Made by a program: the position numbers and the translations under genes. DNA of 64,000 nucleotides from the NCBI RefSeq assembly GCF_016722765.1, contig NZ_JAEQND010000005.1, positions 62,001-126,000 on the forward strand, written 5' to 3'. How positions within the stretch are numbered: the first letter of the stretch is position 1; the number at the start of each line of letters is the position of its first letter. A model generated the notes under the pieces. The model did no database searches and was not told the origin of the DNA. It saw nothing but the letters and a program-made list of their open reading frames with translations. Origin of the DNA: Ramlibacter alkalitolerans (GTDB lineage Bacteria; Pseudomonadota; Gammaproteobacteria; Burkholderiales; Burkholderiaceae_C). Of the stretch, positions 10,021-19,900 are shown one piece after another.

Positions 10021-10728
10021 TCAGGCCTGCCTGGGCGGGATGTCCAGCCCGCGCTGCACCGCGGGCCGCGCCACGAAGGCATCGAGCACGCGCCTGACCT
10101 CGGCGAAGCGCTCGAACTCCACGAGCTCCCCCGCGCCGTAGAAGCCCACCAGGTTGCGCACCCAGGGGAAGATCGCGATGTCGGCGACGGTGTAGTCGTC
10201 GCCGACCATCCACTGCCGGCCCCTCAGGTGCTGGTCCAGCACGGCGAGCAGGCGCTTCGATTCGCTGACGTAGCGATCGCGCGGGCGCTTGTCCTCGTAG
10301 TCCTTGCCGGCGAACTTGTGGAAGAAACCGAGCTGGCCGAACATGGGCCCGACGCCTCCCATCTGGAACATCAGCCACTGGATCGTTTCCCAGCGGCGTG
10401 CCGGCTCCTGCGGGATCAGCTTGCCGCTCTTCTCGGCCAGATAGAGCAGGATCGCGCCGGACTCGAACAGCGGCAGCGGCTGCCCGCCCGGGCCTTGCGG
10501 ATCGATGATGGCCGGGATCTTGTTGTTCGGGTTGAGCGACAGGAACTCGGGCGAAGTCTGGTCGTTGCTCTCGAAGCCGACGCGATGCGGCTCATAGGGC
10601 AGCCCCGTTTCCTCCAGCGCGATCGACACCTTCACGCCGTTGGGCGTGGGCAGCGAGTAGAGCTGGATGCGGTCGGGGTGGCGGGCCGGCCACTTCTTCG
10701 TGATGGGAAAGGCGCTCAGGTCAGGCAT
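10021..10728 (-). CDS. Glutathione S-transferase-like protein, nu class (YghU/YfcG type)
   Basis: 235 residues from an ATG at 10728 with AAGGAAA just upstream. The thioredoxin-like N-terminal domain contains RIQLYSLPTPNGVKVSIALEETGLPYE. The TPNG motif marks the nu-class GSTs with disulfide-bond reductase activity on small disulfides. NNKIPAIIDPQ and the ESGAILLYLAEK motif form the glutathione-binding part, followed by an all-helical C-terminal domain ending PAVQRGLDIP. It lies between a convergent TolC-family gene and a P-II-like gene on its own strand, 51 bases upstream, with no clear functional link to either. Substrate unknown. Confidence 0.88.
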   Translation of the reverse strand: MPDLSAFPITKKWPARHPDRIQLYSLPTPNGVKVSIALEETGLPYEPHRVGFESNDQTSPEFLSLNPNNKIPAIIDPQGPGGQPLPLFESGAILLYLAEKSGKLIPQEPARRWETIQWLMFQMGGVGPMFGQLGFFHKFAGKDYEDKRPRDRYVSESKRLLAVLDQHLRGRQWMVGDDYTVADIAIFPWVRNLVGFYGAGELVEFERFAEVRRVLDAFVARPAVQRGLDIPPRQA

Positions 10729-10779
10729 TCGGTTTCCTTGCTGCGAAACCCGCGAGGCTACGTGCAACCTGCCGCGGGA

Positions 10780-11112
10780 TCAACCCGCTGCGGCGGCTTG
10801 CTTCATGAAGTGGGCGACCCCGACGATCTTCTCGACCGGCACGACGAAGGCGATGCCCTTGCCGGTTTCGTTCAGCTCCGCGGCCCGCACGATCTCGGCG
10901 AGGATGGTGTCGACCAGGTCGGCCCGCACCACCGTCAGCACGATCTCCTTCTCCGGCTCGATCGAGACGCCGAAGATCTTTTCCTGCTCGTTGATGCCGC
11001 CGCCGCGGCCGACCAGCACGGTACTGCCGCGCGCACCGGCCTGCACGGCGGCTTCCAGCACGGTGCTGCCCCAGCCGCGGCGCACGATGCTGACGATCAG
11101 CGATGTCTTCAT
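10780..11112 (-). CDS. P-II-like nitrogen regulatory protein fold, partner of DUF1538 proteins
   Basis: 110 residues, MKTSLIVSIVRRGWGSTVLEAAVQAGARGSTVL..., a small trimeric-type P-II fold. It has GRGGGI in the place of the T-loop region and TGKGIAFVVPV in the place of the B-loop. The classical uridylylation tyrosine context of GlnB is absent, so it is probably not a canonical nitrogen sensor. The start overlaps the stop of the upstream DUF1538 gene by four bases (ATGA). P-II-like proteins beside DUF1538 membrane proteins are a recurrent pairing, which suggests it gates or regulates that membrane complex. Confidence 0.8.
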   Translation of the reverse strand: MKTSLIVSIVRRGWGSTVLEAAVQAGARGSTVLVGRGGGINEQEKIFGVSIEPEKEIVLTVVRADLVDTILAEIVRAAELNETGKGIAFVVPVEKIVGVAHFMKQAAAAG

Positions 11113-11849
11113 GACGGCGACTCCTTGCGTTGCCCCTTGCGGCCCACCACGATGCCCAGCACCATCACCGACAGCGCTGGCGCCAGCGCGATCAGCGCGA
11201 CCAGACCCAGGCCGTGGACCAGCGGATCCTGCCCGCCCATCGTCGACGAAGCACCGAAGGCCAGCGCGAGCAGGAAGCTGTTGGCCAGCGGCCCGGTGGC
11301 GACGCCGCCGGCATCGGCACCGATCGCCACGAAGTCGGTGCGGCACAGCCACATGGCGCCCAGCATGATGCCGTAGCCGGGCACCAGCAGCACCAGCAGC
11401 GGGATCTCGTGGTCGATGCGGAACAGGCCCAGGCCGACCGCCAGCGCGACGCCCACGCACACGGTGACCAGCACGAGACTGCGGCGGATCGATCCGCCCG
11501 AGGCTTCCTCCACCTGGTCGGCCAGGATGCGCACGGCCGGCTCACCCCAGGTGGTGACGAACCCGAGCAGCACCCCGAGCGGCACCACCAGCCACTGCTG
11601 CGGCAGCGCGCCGAGTGCTTCGCCGGTGATCCGCCCGAAAGGCAGGAACGCCAACCCGACGCCGAGGAGGAAGAGGAACAGCCCCAGCGCCGCCAGCACC
11701 GTGCCCAGGAGGATGCGCCGCACTTCCCTGGCCGGCATGCGCAGGAAGAGCGCCTGGAACACCAGGAAGACCAGCGCGAGCGGCAGGATCGCGAGCAGCA
11801 CGCTCCAGCCGGTCTCCAGCACCTGCTCCAGCCAGGGCGCGGCATTCAT
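11109..11849 (-). CDS. DUF1538 family membrane protein (second of a pair)
   Basis: 246 residues with about six to seven hydrophobic segments (for example LLAILPLALVFLVFQALFL, and LLGTVLAALGLFLFLLG further on). It contains TTWGEPAVRILADQVEEASGG and the glycine-rich GADAGGVATGPLANSFLLALAFG, both characteristic of DUF1538. It starts at 11849, overlapping the stop of the upstream paralogue by four bases, and its own stop overlaps the P-II-like gene. The two adjacent genes look like the two halves of the longer DUF1538 proteins of other bacteria. Presumed transporter or channel; substrate unknown. Confidence 0.82.
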   Translation of the reverse strand: MNAAPWLEQVLETGWSVLLAILPLALVFLVFQALFLRMPAREVRRILLGTVLAALGLFLFLLGVGLAFLPFGRITGEALGALPQQWLVVPLGVLLGFVTTWGEPAVRILADQVEEASGGSIRRSLVLVTVCVGVALAVGLGLFRIDHEIPLLVLLVPGYGIMLGAMWLCRTDFVAIGADAGGVATGPLANSFLLALAFGASSTMGGQDPLVHGLGLVALIALAPALSVMVLGIVVGRKGQRKESPS

Positions 11850-12667
11850 CGCGCGAACACTCCCAGCAGCAGGATCGCGAGGATCGGACCGATCGACGCC
11901 AGGCCCAGGAGCCCGAAGCCGTCCTCGGAAGTGGAGCGCCCGGCCAGCACGGAACTCACGCCGAGGGCCAGCGCCAGCAGGGCCGGCGCGGCCACCACGC
12001 CGGTGGTCACGCTGCCGGCGTCGTAGGCGAGCGGAACGAAGCTCGCGGGCGCGAGCAGCGACAGTGCGATGACCAGCAGGTAGCACGCGGCCAGCAGGGT
12101 GCGGAAGGAAGAACCGCGGACGATGCGCAGCAGCGCGACGACGGCCAGCAAGCCGACGCCCACCGCGATGACGTACACGAGTTGCTGGCCCGAGATGGCA
12201 CCTTGCGTGACCCGGTCGACCTGCTGCGCGAGGATCAGCACGTCGGGCTCGGCGGCCGTGGTCGCGAAACCCATCGCGAAGCCCACGATGGCGATGAGCC
12301 AGGCGGAGCCCTTCGTGGGCAGGTCGGCCCCGATGTAGCGCCCCATCGGCAGCACGCCGATCTCCACCCCGGCGAAGAGCAGCAGCAGCCCCAGCACCAC
12401 CAGCAGCGCGCCGCCGAGGAACTCGAGGAACAGCGGCGCCGGCGCGTGGACGACGGTGAACTGCAGCACGCACACGACGGCGATCAGTGGAGCGATCGAC
12501 TGCAGGACTTCGGGCAGGCGTTCGCGCAGCAGCGCGAGGAGGACGGCCCCGGCGCCGCGTCGTGCGGGCGAGGGGCTGTCAGTCTGCCGTGCAGCCGTTG
12601 CGGGCTGGGGACGGGTGCGACGGGAGGGAGAGCTCACGCGTGCCGATTCGATGCTGTGCCGCTGCAT
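11846..12667 (-). CDS. DUF1538 family membrane protein (first of a pair)
   Basis: 273 residues if the ATG at 12667 is used. The first ~40 residues are polar and proline/arginine-rich, so a later start is possible. Hydrophobic segments follow (IAPLIAVVCVLQFTVV, LGGALLVVLGLLLLFAGVEI, LLAACYLLVIALSLLAPASF). TTAAEPDVLILAQQVDRVTQG and AYDAGSVTTGVVAAPALLALALG correspond to the two conserved motifs of the downstream paralogue. First gene of a three-gene coupled operon with the second DUF1538 protein and a P-II-like protein. Last chromosomal gene before the island. Confidence 0.8.
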   Translation of the reverse strand: MQRHSIESARVSSPSRRTRPQPATAARQTDSPSPARRGAGAVLLALLRERLPEVLQSIAPLIAVVCVLQFTVVHAPAPLFLEFLGGALLVVLGLLLLFAGVEIGVLPMGRYIGADLPTKGSAWLIAIVGFAMGFATTAAEPDVLILAQQVDRVTQGAISGQQLVYVIAVGVGLLAVVALLRIVRGSSFRTLLAACYLLVIALSLLAPASFVPLAYDAGSVTTGVVAAPALLALALGVSSVLAGRSTSEDGFGLLGLASIGPILAILLLGVFAR

Positions 12668-12738
12668 GCATCGTGGGTCCCCTGCGGCGCGCTGTCATTG
12701 CGCGAGCGCAATCACGCGGTCAGGTTTTCGCGAGCCGG

Positions 12739-12778
12739 AAAGAAGAAACCCGCGGTACGCTTGGGGCGCCACGGCGGG
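12739..12778 (-). terminator. Terminator-like hairpin beyond the left island repeat, possibly the original tRNA-fMet terminator
   Basis: Read leftward, an imperfect hairpin (arms 12767-12778 and 12749-12760, CCCGC matched to GCGGG plus inner pairs) is followed by a TTTCTTCTTT tract (12748-12739). It lies 10-50 bases beyond the 14-bp copy of the tRNA 3' end. This is where the original terminator of tRNA-fMet would sit if the island had entered at the tRNA end. Inference from position and shape. Confidence 0.45.
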
Positions 12779-12788
12779 TCGATCGAGT

Positions 12789-12802
12789 TGGTTGCGCGGG
12801 CA
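12789..12802 (+). repeat. Left attachment-site candidate (attL) of the genomic island
   Basis: TGGTTGCGCGGGCA here is identical, in the same orientation, to 42245-42258, the 3' end (CCA side) of the initiator tRNA gene. The copy lies where GC-rich chromosomal genes give way to more A+T-rich island DNA. A 14-base match at this position by chance is unlikely. Confidence 0.7.
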
Positions 12803-13142
12803 CGCACTGGCATTTCCTACACAACCTGCACCGTCGTGGTCGTCCCAGCGAGAGCCCGCAGGGCTGGTCCCTCCAGCTAGTACTCGGTTCGTGGCGTTCC
12901 CTTCGAATGCCCGGCACTACGGGTCACGCATGTACGGCAGCACGACCGGCAAGCAACGAGGAGCTGCCCTCGGACTGGTCGCGGTATCGCTGTTGCGAAG
13001 GAACGACATGGCCTAGTTGCCGAGCGCCTCTGTTACCGACCAGCTGTGAGCCGAATCACAACCCAGGACACACGGGAAGCGACGGTTGGCACCGCGGCCG
13101 TTATCGTCGCCTTGTCCATTTGCTCGTGTACTCAGAGGTCCC
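12803..13142. other. Island left-end non-coding stretch
   Basis: About 340 bases inside the left repeat with no convincing gene. Open frames present are short and show no recognisable protein features. I see nothing else here. Confidence 0.3.
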
Positions 13143-13439
13143 ATGGTCACCGCCAACACAAAACACAAAGCTCTCCGCTCTTCGCTAGACACCATCATTG
13201 ACGAATCGCTGTTGGCGCTCCACGCGGAAGCAGCACGCGTGTCGCAACCGATTTCACTTATTGAGTGGAAGCAGGACCACTCGGAATTGGATGACCTTAG
13301 CGACTCCGGATGGCTCATGATTGCATCCCAGAGCTTGAGAGCTGCTGGTTTGAAGCTGGTGTACTTGGCCGAGGATGAGGGGTCAGAGCCGTTCCCCATC
13401 AACGACGTCTTCTATGACATAGAAGCGGGAGGCACCTAG
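13143..13439 (+). CDS. Hypothetical protein, 98 residues
   Basis: An ATG at 13143 opens a frame MVTANTKHKALRSSLDTIID... ending EPFPINDVFYDIEAGGT. Composition is balanced, with acidic and hydrophobic residues spaced as in a soluble alpha/beta protein, unlike the arginine-rich shadow frames nearby. No family is recognised. It is the first plausible gene inside the left island end and is followed by ~670 bases without a clear gene. Confidence 0.5.
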   Translation: MVTANTKHKALRSSLDTIIDESLLALHAEAARVSQPISLIEWKQDHSELDDLSDSGWLMIASQSLRAAGLKLVYLAEDEGSEPFPINDVFYDIEAGGT

Positions 13440-14108
13440 CCTGCAGGCAAGTCCTGCATAGAGCCCAGTAGCAATAGCACTCTGTTGTGCGGCATTCTTC
13501 CTCACACTCTCTCTTGGGCACGGTGAGGCCAAGGGGAACTGGTCCGCGGCGCTCCGACCGGGAGGTCGCCAAGCGCTCTGGCTCGTCGCGACGACTGCGT
13601 CAGATGGACACCCGTCCTGTACCGTTCCAACGGCACGGCCGAAGTGGAGGCATAGACGTTCGGGTACTTGACGACTCAGCTGGCCAAGCACTCCTTGAGA
13701 GGTGCCGCCCGACCTTTAATGAGGAGCTCAGGAGTCCCCGTCGGCCAGCACGAGTCCGGCGTACGAACTCTTGGGGCAGGCGGAACGTCAAGCACGGGCG
13801 ACGGGGTCGCGCCTGCGCGGGAGTTCATTGGTGGAATCGCCGTCACAGCGGAAAGAACCCGCTTCCTTGCCGAAGATTGTAGAAGGACTCATTTACTGAG
13901 AAACCGCTAGCCATAACCTGAGAAATCATCGGCCGGAGACCCCGGCCCGTCGCTTCAGAGCCCCTCGCCGGCTGCCCGCCGGGGAGGGGGTTGTATTTGT
14001 GCGGTCACTGAATCAGCCTGGCCGCTTCCTTGCCGAAGAGCTGCTGGGTACCATGTGGAAACTGGCCCTGCGCGGAACTGCGCGGGGTTGTCACGCTTTA
14101 AAGGTCTC
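13440..14108. other. Non-coding stretch before hsdM, with an 18-bp direct repeat
   Basis: No convincing gene. CCGCTTCCTTGCCGAAGA occurs at 13859-13876 and again at 14022-14039 as a perfect direct repeat 163 bases apart. This suggests duplicated or rearranged DNA upstream of the restriction system. The hsdM promoter probably lies in the last 100-200 bases. Confidence 0.4.
13961..13998 (+). terminator. Possible rho-independent terminator upstream of hsdM
   Basis: An 11-bp stem with one mismatch (13961-13971 against 13979-13989, CCCCTC.CCGG pairing with CCGG.GAGGGG) is followed by TTGTATTT on the + strand. It would insulate the restriction operon from rightward reading from the island end. Confidence 0.4.
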
Positions 14109-15647
14109 ATGCTCACAGGCGAACTCCGCTCTCAAGTCGACGCCATCTGGAACGCCTTCTGGTCCGGCGGCATCTCCAACCCGATGGAGGTTCTAGAACA
14201 AATTACTTACCTCCTGTTCATCCGTCGCCTGGACGACGCTCACACCCTTGAGGAAAACAAGGCCTTGACCCTCGGCAAGCCCATGTCGAACCGGGTGTTC
14301 CCGGCGGGCACGGACGAAAAGGGGCGCGACTACCAAGACCTGCGCTGGTCGCGCTTCAAGAACTTCGCACCGGCCGAGATGCACAAGGTGGTCGGCGAGC
14401 ACGTGTTTCCGTTCCTGCGTCAGCTGGGGGGCTCGGGCAGCAGCTACGCGCTGCACATGAAGGACGCACGCTTCACCATCCCCACCCCAGGTCTGCTGGC
14501 GAAGGTGGTAGACATGCTGGACCACGTGCCGATGGAGGACCGCGACACCAAAGGCGACCTCTACGAGTACATGCTCGGCAAGATTGCGTCCGCCGGGCAG
14601 AACGGCCAATTCCGCACGCCGCGCCACATCATCAAGCTGATGGTGGCCATGACGCAGCCTATGCCCAAGGACGTCATCTGCGACCCGGCCAGCGGCACCT
14701 GCGGCTTCCTCGTGGCGGCCGGCGAGTACCTGCGCGAACGCCATCCGGGGTTGTTCCGTGACGCTGCCGCCCGCGCCCATTTCCACAAGGGCATGTTCCA
14801 CGGCTACGACTTCGACAACACCATGCTGCGCATCGGCAGCATGAACATGGCGCTGCACGGCGTTGACGACCCGGACATCCGCTACAAGGACTCGCTGAGC
14901 GAGGAACATGCAGGCGACGAGGAGAAGTACAGCCTTGTGCTCGCGAACCCCCCTTTCGCGGGGAGCTTGGACTACGAGAACACGGCCAAGGACCTGCTGG
15001 CCATCGTCAAGACCAAGAAAACCGAGCTGCTGTTCTTAGCCTTGTTCTTGCGACTGCTGAAGCCCGGCGGCCGTGCCGCCGTCATCGTGCCCGATGGCGT
15101 GCTATTCGGCAGCAGCAAGGCGCACAAGGAACTGCGGCGCATCCTGGTGGAAGACCACAAGCTCGATGGCGTCGTGTCGCTCCCGTCCGGTGCCTTCAAG
15201 CCCTACGCGGGCGTGTCCACCGCCATCTTGCTGTTCACGAAGACTAACTCCGGCGGCACGGACCACGTGTGGTTCTACGACATGCAGGCCGACGGCTGGA
15301 GCTTGGACGACAAGCGCCAGCCGCTGCTGGACGAAACGAAGTTGGGCCCAACACCGGCACTACCACTCAGCGAGGCCGAACACGCGAAGAACAACCTGCC
15401 CGACGCGCTGACTCGTTGGGCCGAGAGAGACTCCGGCGAGCGGGAACGTCCGCGCACCACGCAGAGTTTTTGCGTCCCAAAAGAGGAAATTGCCGCGCAA
15501 GGCTACGACCTGTCTCTTAATCGCTACAAGGGCGTGGTCTCTGAAACGATGGAGCGAGAACGCCCGTCGGAAATCCTCGCGAAGTTGAAGCAGCTTGAGG
15601 CCCAGATTCGAGAAGGAATGGAAGAGTTAGAGGGGATGCTGAAGTGA
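14109..15647 (+). CDS. hsdM: Type I restriction-modification system, DNA methyltransferase subunit HsdM
   Basis: 512 residues. This subunit methylates adenine at N6 within the sequence chosen by HsdS, protecting host DNA. The N-terminal HsdM helical domain (MLTGELRSQVDAIWNAFW...MEVLEQITYLLFIRRLDD) precedes the methyltransferase domain. The SAM-binding motif is CDPASGTCGFL at about residue 195 and the catalytic motif IV is NPPF at about residue 280. I chose the ATG at 14109 because the family starts at this point; the 18 in-frame residues upstream look non-coding. The stop overlaps the HsdS start (GTGA), so the M2S methylase is co-translated. Confidence 0.92.
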   Translation: MLTGELRSQVDAIWNAFWSGGISNPMEVLEQITYLLFIRRLDDAHTLEENKALTLGKPMSNRVFPAGTDEKGRDYQDLRWSRFKNFAPAEMHKVVGEHVFPFLRQLGGSGSSYALHMKDARFTIPTPGLLAKVVDMLDHVPMEDRDTKGDLYEYMLGKIASAGQNGQFRTPRHIIKLMVAMTQPMPKDVICDPASGTCGFLVAAGEYLRERHPGLFRDAAARAHFHKGMFHGYDFDNTMLRIGSMNMALHGVDDPDIRYKDSLSEEHAGDEEKYSLVLANPPFAGSLDYENTAKDLLAIVKTKKTELLFLALFLRLLKPGGRAAVIVPDGVLFGSSKAHKELRRILVEDHKLDGVVSLPSGAFKPYAGVSTAILLFTKTNSGGTDHVWFYDMQADGWSLDDKRQPLLDETKLGPTPALPLSEAEHAKNNLPDALTRWAERDSGERERPRTTQSFCVPKEEIAAQGYDLSLNRYKGVVSETMERERPSEILAKLKQLEAQIREGMEELEGMLK

Positions 15648-16828
15648 GCTTGGCGCAGTTCGGGACGTTGTTTGAATTCATTCGTAATGGAATGAATATC
15701 AAACAGGACAAGTCCGGGAAAGGCCTTCCCATCACTCGAATTGAGACCATCTGGAACTCGGCAATTGACCCTGAGAGAGTCGGTTTTGCGGACTTGGACG
15801 AAGCAGACGCACGAGGGTGGCTCCTGTCGGCTGGAGACATTCTCTTCAGCCATATTAACAGTGTGGAGCACATCGGGAAGTGTGCAATCTACGAGGGCCA
15901 GCCATCAAGACTTGTGCACGGGATGAATCTCCTCTGCCTTCGACCAAATTCCGAACGATTGATTCCAAGTTACGCCAAGCATCTCATTCGCAGCCCGATG
16001 TTTCGGGCAAAGCTTTCGAGCTATATAAACAAGGCCGTGAACCAAGCGAGCGTTTCCATTGGCAATCTAAAGGCCATCGAAGTTCGGGTAGGCTCTTTGT
16101 CAGAACAACACCGCGTTGCAGCCATTCTGGACAAGGCGGATTCCCTTCGCGCTAAGCGGTTCGAAGCTTCCGCACAGCTGCAGCGTCTAGGTCACGCGAT
16201 GTTTGCGGAGATGTTCTCGGATGCATCCGCCAGTGGCTCCACAACAAACACGCTGGAAGAGGTGACTGAGCTCATTACGAAGGGGACCACGCCGACCACT
16301 CTGGGGATGCCGTTTTCAGAGTCAGGCGTCCCCTTCATTCGGGTGCAGAACTTAGTGGATGGCGTTGTCGATTGGAGGAGAGATACCCTATTTATCGACG
16401 GGCGGACTCATGATGCACTCGAGCGTTCCAAGATTCGCGGCGGAGACGTGCTGGTGTCAATTGCCGGCACAATCGGGCGAGCAGCACTCGTCCCAGCAAG
16501 GGCGCCAACGATGAATTGCAACCAAGCAGTCGCGATTGTTAGACCCAACACCAGACATCTGCTGCCGGAATTCCTGCGCTTTTGGCTTGCCGATAAGGAA
16601 GCCCAAGTCCAGATTCGCGGGGGAATGGTAACGGGTACTATCACCAACGCTAGCCTTGCGTTAATCCGCAGTTTGAAGATTCGATTACCCAGCATGCAGC
16701 GGCAAGCAGAGTTCGTTCAGAAGTTGTCTGCAGTAGAAAGGATTGGCCTTGAATTCAAAGCCGCCTGTTCGCTCCAAGAAGCGTGTTTCAACGCGCTTCG
16801 CCACCAGGCGTTCGCGGGGGAACTCTGA
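15644..16828 (+). CDS. hsdS: Type I restriction-modification system, specificity subunit HsdS
   Basis: 394 residues, starting at a GTG that overlaps the hsdM stop. Two target-recognition domains of roughly 180 residues each are joined by helical conserved regions (LSEQHRVAAILDKADSLRAKRFEA after the first, MQRQAEFVQKLSAVERIGLEFKAA after the second). Both domains carry the usual GDILFSHINSV / GDVLVSIAGTIGRA element. It sets the DNA sequence recognised by both methylation and cleavage. The gene is markedly richer in A+T than hsdM and hsdR, a common sign of domain exchange in hsdS. Recognition sequence cannot be read from sequence. Confidence 0.9.
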   Translation: MSLAQFGTLFEFIRNGMNIKQDKSGKGLPITRIETIWNSAIDPERVGFADLDEADARGWLLSAGDILFSHINSVEHIGKCAIYEGQPSRLVHGMNLLCLRPNSERLIPSYAKHLIRSPMFRAKLSSYINKAVNQASVSIGNLKAIEVRVGSLSEQHRVAAILDKADSLRAKRFEASAQLQRLGHAMFAEMFSDASASGSTTNTLEEVTELITKGTTPTTLGMPFSESGVPFIRVQNLVDGVVDWRRDTLFIDGRTHDALERSKIRGGDVLVSIAGTIGRAALVPARAPTMNCNQAVAIVRPNTRHLLPEFLRFWLADKEAQVQIRGGMVTGTITNASLALIRSLKIRLPSMQRQAEFVQKLSAVERIGLEFKAACSLQEACFNALRHQAFAGEL

Positions 16829-16960
16829 ATGCGCGCACTCGCGACTGCAGTCGGCACGTTAATGCACGTTTGCGGCCCCGCCGAGCTAAGCCAGCCCACC
16901 TTACTGCAGTTGTGATGCCATGGCGGCGCACCAAATCCCTCCCTCAGAACACGCCCGCGC

Positions 16961-19900
16961 ATGAGTAATTTCGCCTTTCTCCAGGCCGAGTGGGCCTTGG
17001 TGTTCGAAGCGGCCCAGAAGGCCGAACACCATACCCACGCCGACGCGCGCAGCGCCTGCTTCTATGCGCGTCGAGCCCTGGAGTTGGCGGTGTCATGGCT
17101 CTACACGCATGACAAGGCGCTGAAGCTGCCGTACCAGGATAGCCTCAGTGCGCTCATTCATGAGCCCACCTTTCGACAACTTGTCGGGGACGCACTGTTC
17201 ACAAAGGCTAGGCTGGTCAAAGACTTGGGTAACCAGGCCGTGCACAGCACCAGAAAGGTCGCAACCAGTGACGCAGTAGCCGCCACACGCGAGCTGTTCC
17301 ACTTCTGTTTCTGGCTCGGACGGACGTATGGTCGGACTGGGCGGCCTTCTCCGGGGCTCACGTTCGACGCCGGGCTGCTGCCCAAATCGCCTTCTCATAG
17401 TCCTGCGGTCACTCAGTCCGCGGAGCAGCTCCAGAAGCTCGGCGAGCAGTTGCGCGAGAAGGACGCCAAGCTGTCGGAGGTTCTCGCGAGCCGTGCGGCA
17501 CTAGACGCGGAACTCCAGAAGCTGAGGGAGGAAGTCGCAGCGGCAAAGAAGGCGAACAGCGCTGTTCCCGACACGCACGACTATGCCGAGGCCGAGACCC
17601 GCAAGGCGTACATCGACCTCCTGTTGCGTGAGGCGGGCTGGGAGCTGGACCCGAAGAAGAATTTCGAAGTCGAAGTGACGGGCATGCCGAACGGCCAGGG
17701 AACAGGCTTTGTTGACTACGTGCTGTGGGGAGATGACGGCAAGCCCTTGATGCTCGTGGAGGCCAAGCGGACGACCAAGAGTCCGATGGTCGGCCAGCAG
17801 CAGGCCAAGCTGTACGCGGACTGCCTGGAGCAGCAGTACGGCCAGCGGCCGGTCATCTGCTATTCCAATGGCTACGAGCACTGGCTGTGGGACGACCTGT
17901 CCTACCCGCCCAGGCTAGTACAAGGGTTCTACAAGAAGGACGAGCTGATGCTGCTCGTTCAACGCCGTGGCTCCCGCAAGAAGCTCGCAGAGGCCCCTGT
18001 CAATGGCGCCATCATCGAGCGCTACTACCAGACACGTGCGGTACGCCGCGTCAGCGCCACCTTCGAAGTCGACCAGCAGCGAAAGGCGCTGCTCGTCATG
18101 GCGACCGGCAGTGGCAAGACACGCACGGTCATTGCTCTGGCCGACCTGCTGATGCGCTGCAACTGGGCCAAGCGCATTCTGTTCCTCGCTGACCGTGTGG
18201 CGCTGGTTAACCAGGCAGTCAACGCCTTCAAGGCCCATCTCCCGGACTCGGCCCCAGTGAATCTGGTGACAGACAAGGCCACGGAGGGCCGGGTGTTCGT
18301 CTCCACTTATCCCACCATGATGGGTCTCATTGACGAGACCTTTGACGGGCAACGTCGCTTCGGGGTGGGTCACTTCGACCTGGTAGTCATCGACGAAGCA
18401 CACCGCTCCGTCTACCAGAAGTACGGCGCCATCTTTCGGTACTTCGATTCGCTGCTCGTCGGCCTGACAGCGACGCCCAAGGACGAAATCGACCGGAATA
18501 CCTACGGCTTGTTCGAGCTCGAAGCGGGTGTTCCGACGGATGCCTATGACTTGGACCAGGCGGTTGCCGATGGACATCTGGTTCCGCCGGTGGCCATCTC
18601 CGTGCCGCTGAAGTTCCAGCGCGAAGGCATCAAATACGCGGACCTCTCCGAGGAAGAGAAGGCACAGTGGGACGAACTAGAGTGGAATGAGGACGGGACG
18701 GCACCAGACTCGGTCAGCGCCGAGGAGTTGAACAAGTGGCTGTTCAACATCGACACCGTCGACAAGGTGCTCGAGGTCCTGATGACGAAGGGCCAACGGG
18801 TCGCAGGTGGCGACCGCTTGGGCAAGACCATCATCTTTGCCAAGAACAATGCCCACGCGGACTTCATTGAGCAGCGGTTCAACGCGAACTACCCTGAGTA
18901 CAAGGGCCATTTCGCTCGAGTGGTGACGTACAAGACCGAGTACGCCCAAAGCCTCATCAACGACTTCTCCCAGAAGGAGAAGATGCCGCACATCGCCATC
19001 TCCGTCGACATGCTGGACACCGGCATCGACGTCCCGGAGGTCGTGAACCTGGTCTTCTTCAAGATGGTGCGGTCGAAGACCAAGTTCTGGCAGATGCTCG
19101 GACGCGGAACGCGTCTTTGCAAGGACTTGTTCGGGCCGGGCGAGGACAAGAAGAACTTCTTCGTCTTCGACTTCTGCCAGAACCTCGAGTTCTTCAGCCA
19201 GAACCCTGCGGGGGTGGAAGGAGCGGCGGCCGAATCACTGACCACCCGGCTGTTCAAGAGCCGCTTGGAAATCCTGGGCGAGCTAGATAAGCGTTTGAAG
19301 GAGGGCGTCGCCGAGGCCGCGCCAGGCCCTTACGGCCACCCGACGCTCGCGGAATTGCGCGAATGGACGGTCCAATCGTTGGTTGAACGCGTGGGGGCGA
19401 TGAACGTGGACAACTTCATCGTCCGTCCGCATCGGCAGGCCGTCGAGCGGTACGCCCAGCCTTCGGCCTGGAAGTCGCTTCAGCCGGAGGACTTCGACAC
19501 TCTCAGCTCCGAGGTCGCGGCATTGCCGTCCCAATTGTCCGATTCGGACGAGGAGGCCAAGCGGTTCGACCTGCTTGTCATGCGTGCGCAGCTCGCGATT
19601 CTTCAGGCCAAGCCGGATTTCATGGGCCTGCGCCAGAAGATTCAGGCGATTGCGGTGGCGCTCGAGGACGAGATGTCCATCCCGGCTATCAAGGCGGAGG
19701 CCATGCTGATTCACGCAGTTGCCGGCGACGAGTGGTGGCAGGACGTGACGGTGCCGATGCTCGAGACGGTGCGCCGGAGGCTTCGCGCTCTGGTCAAGCT
19801 ACTGCCCAAAGGTCAGAAGAAGGTGGTCTACACCGACTTCGAGGACGAGGTCGGCGAAGGCGCCCTCATCGACCTGCCCCAGGTCACGGCCGGCCTGAAC

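Noticed and set aside
12803..13142. Search for tRNA or CRISPR features at the left island end
   Set aside because: No cloverleaf and no regularly spaced repeats. Only the 14-bp copy of the tRNA 3' end is present.
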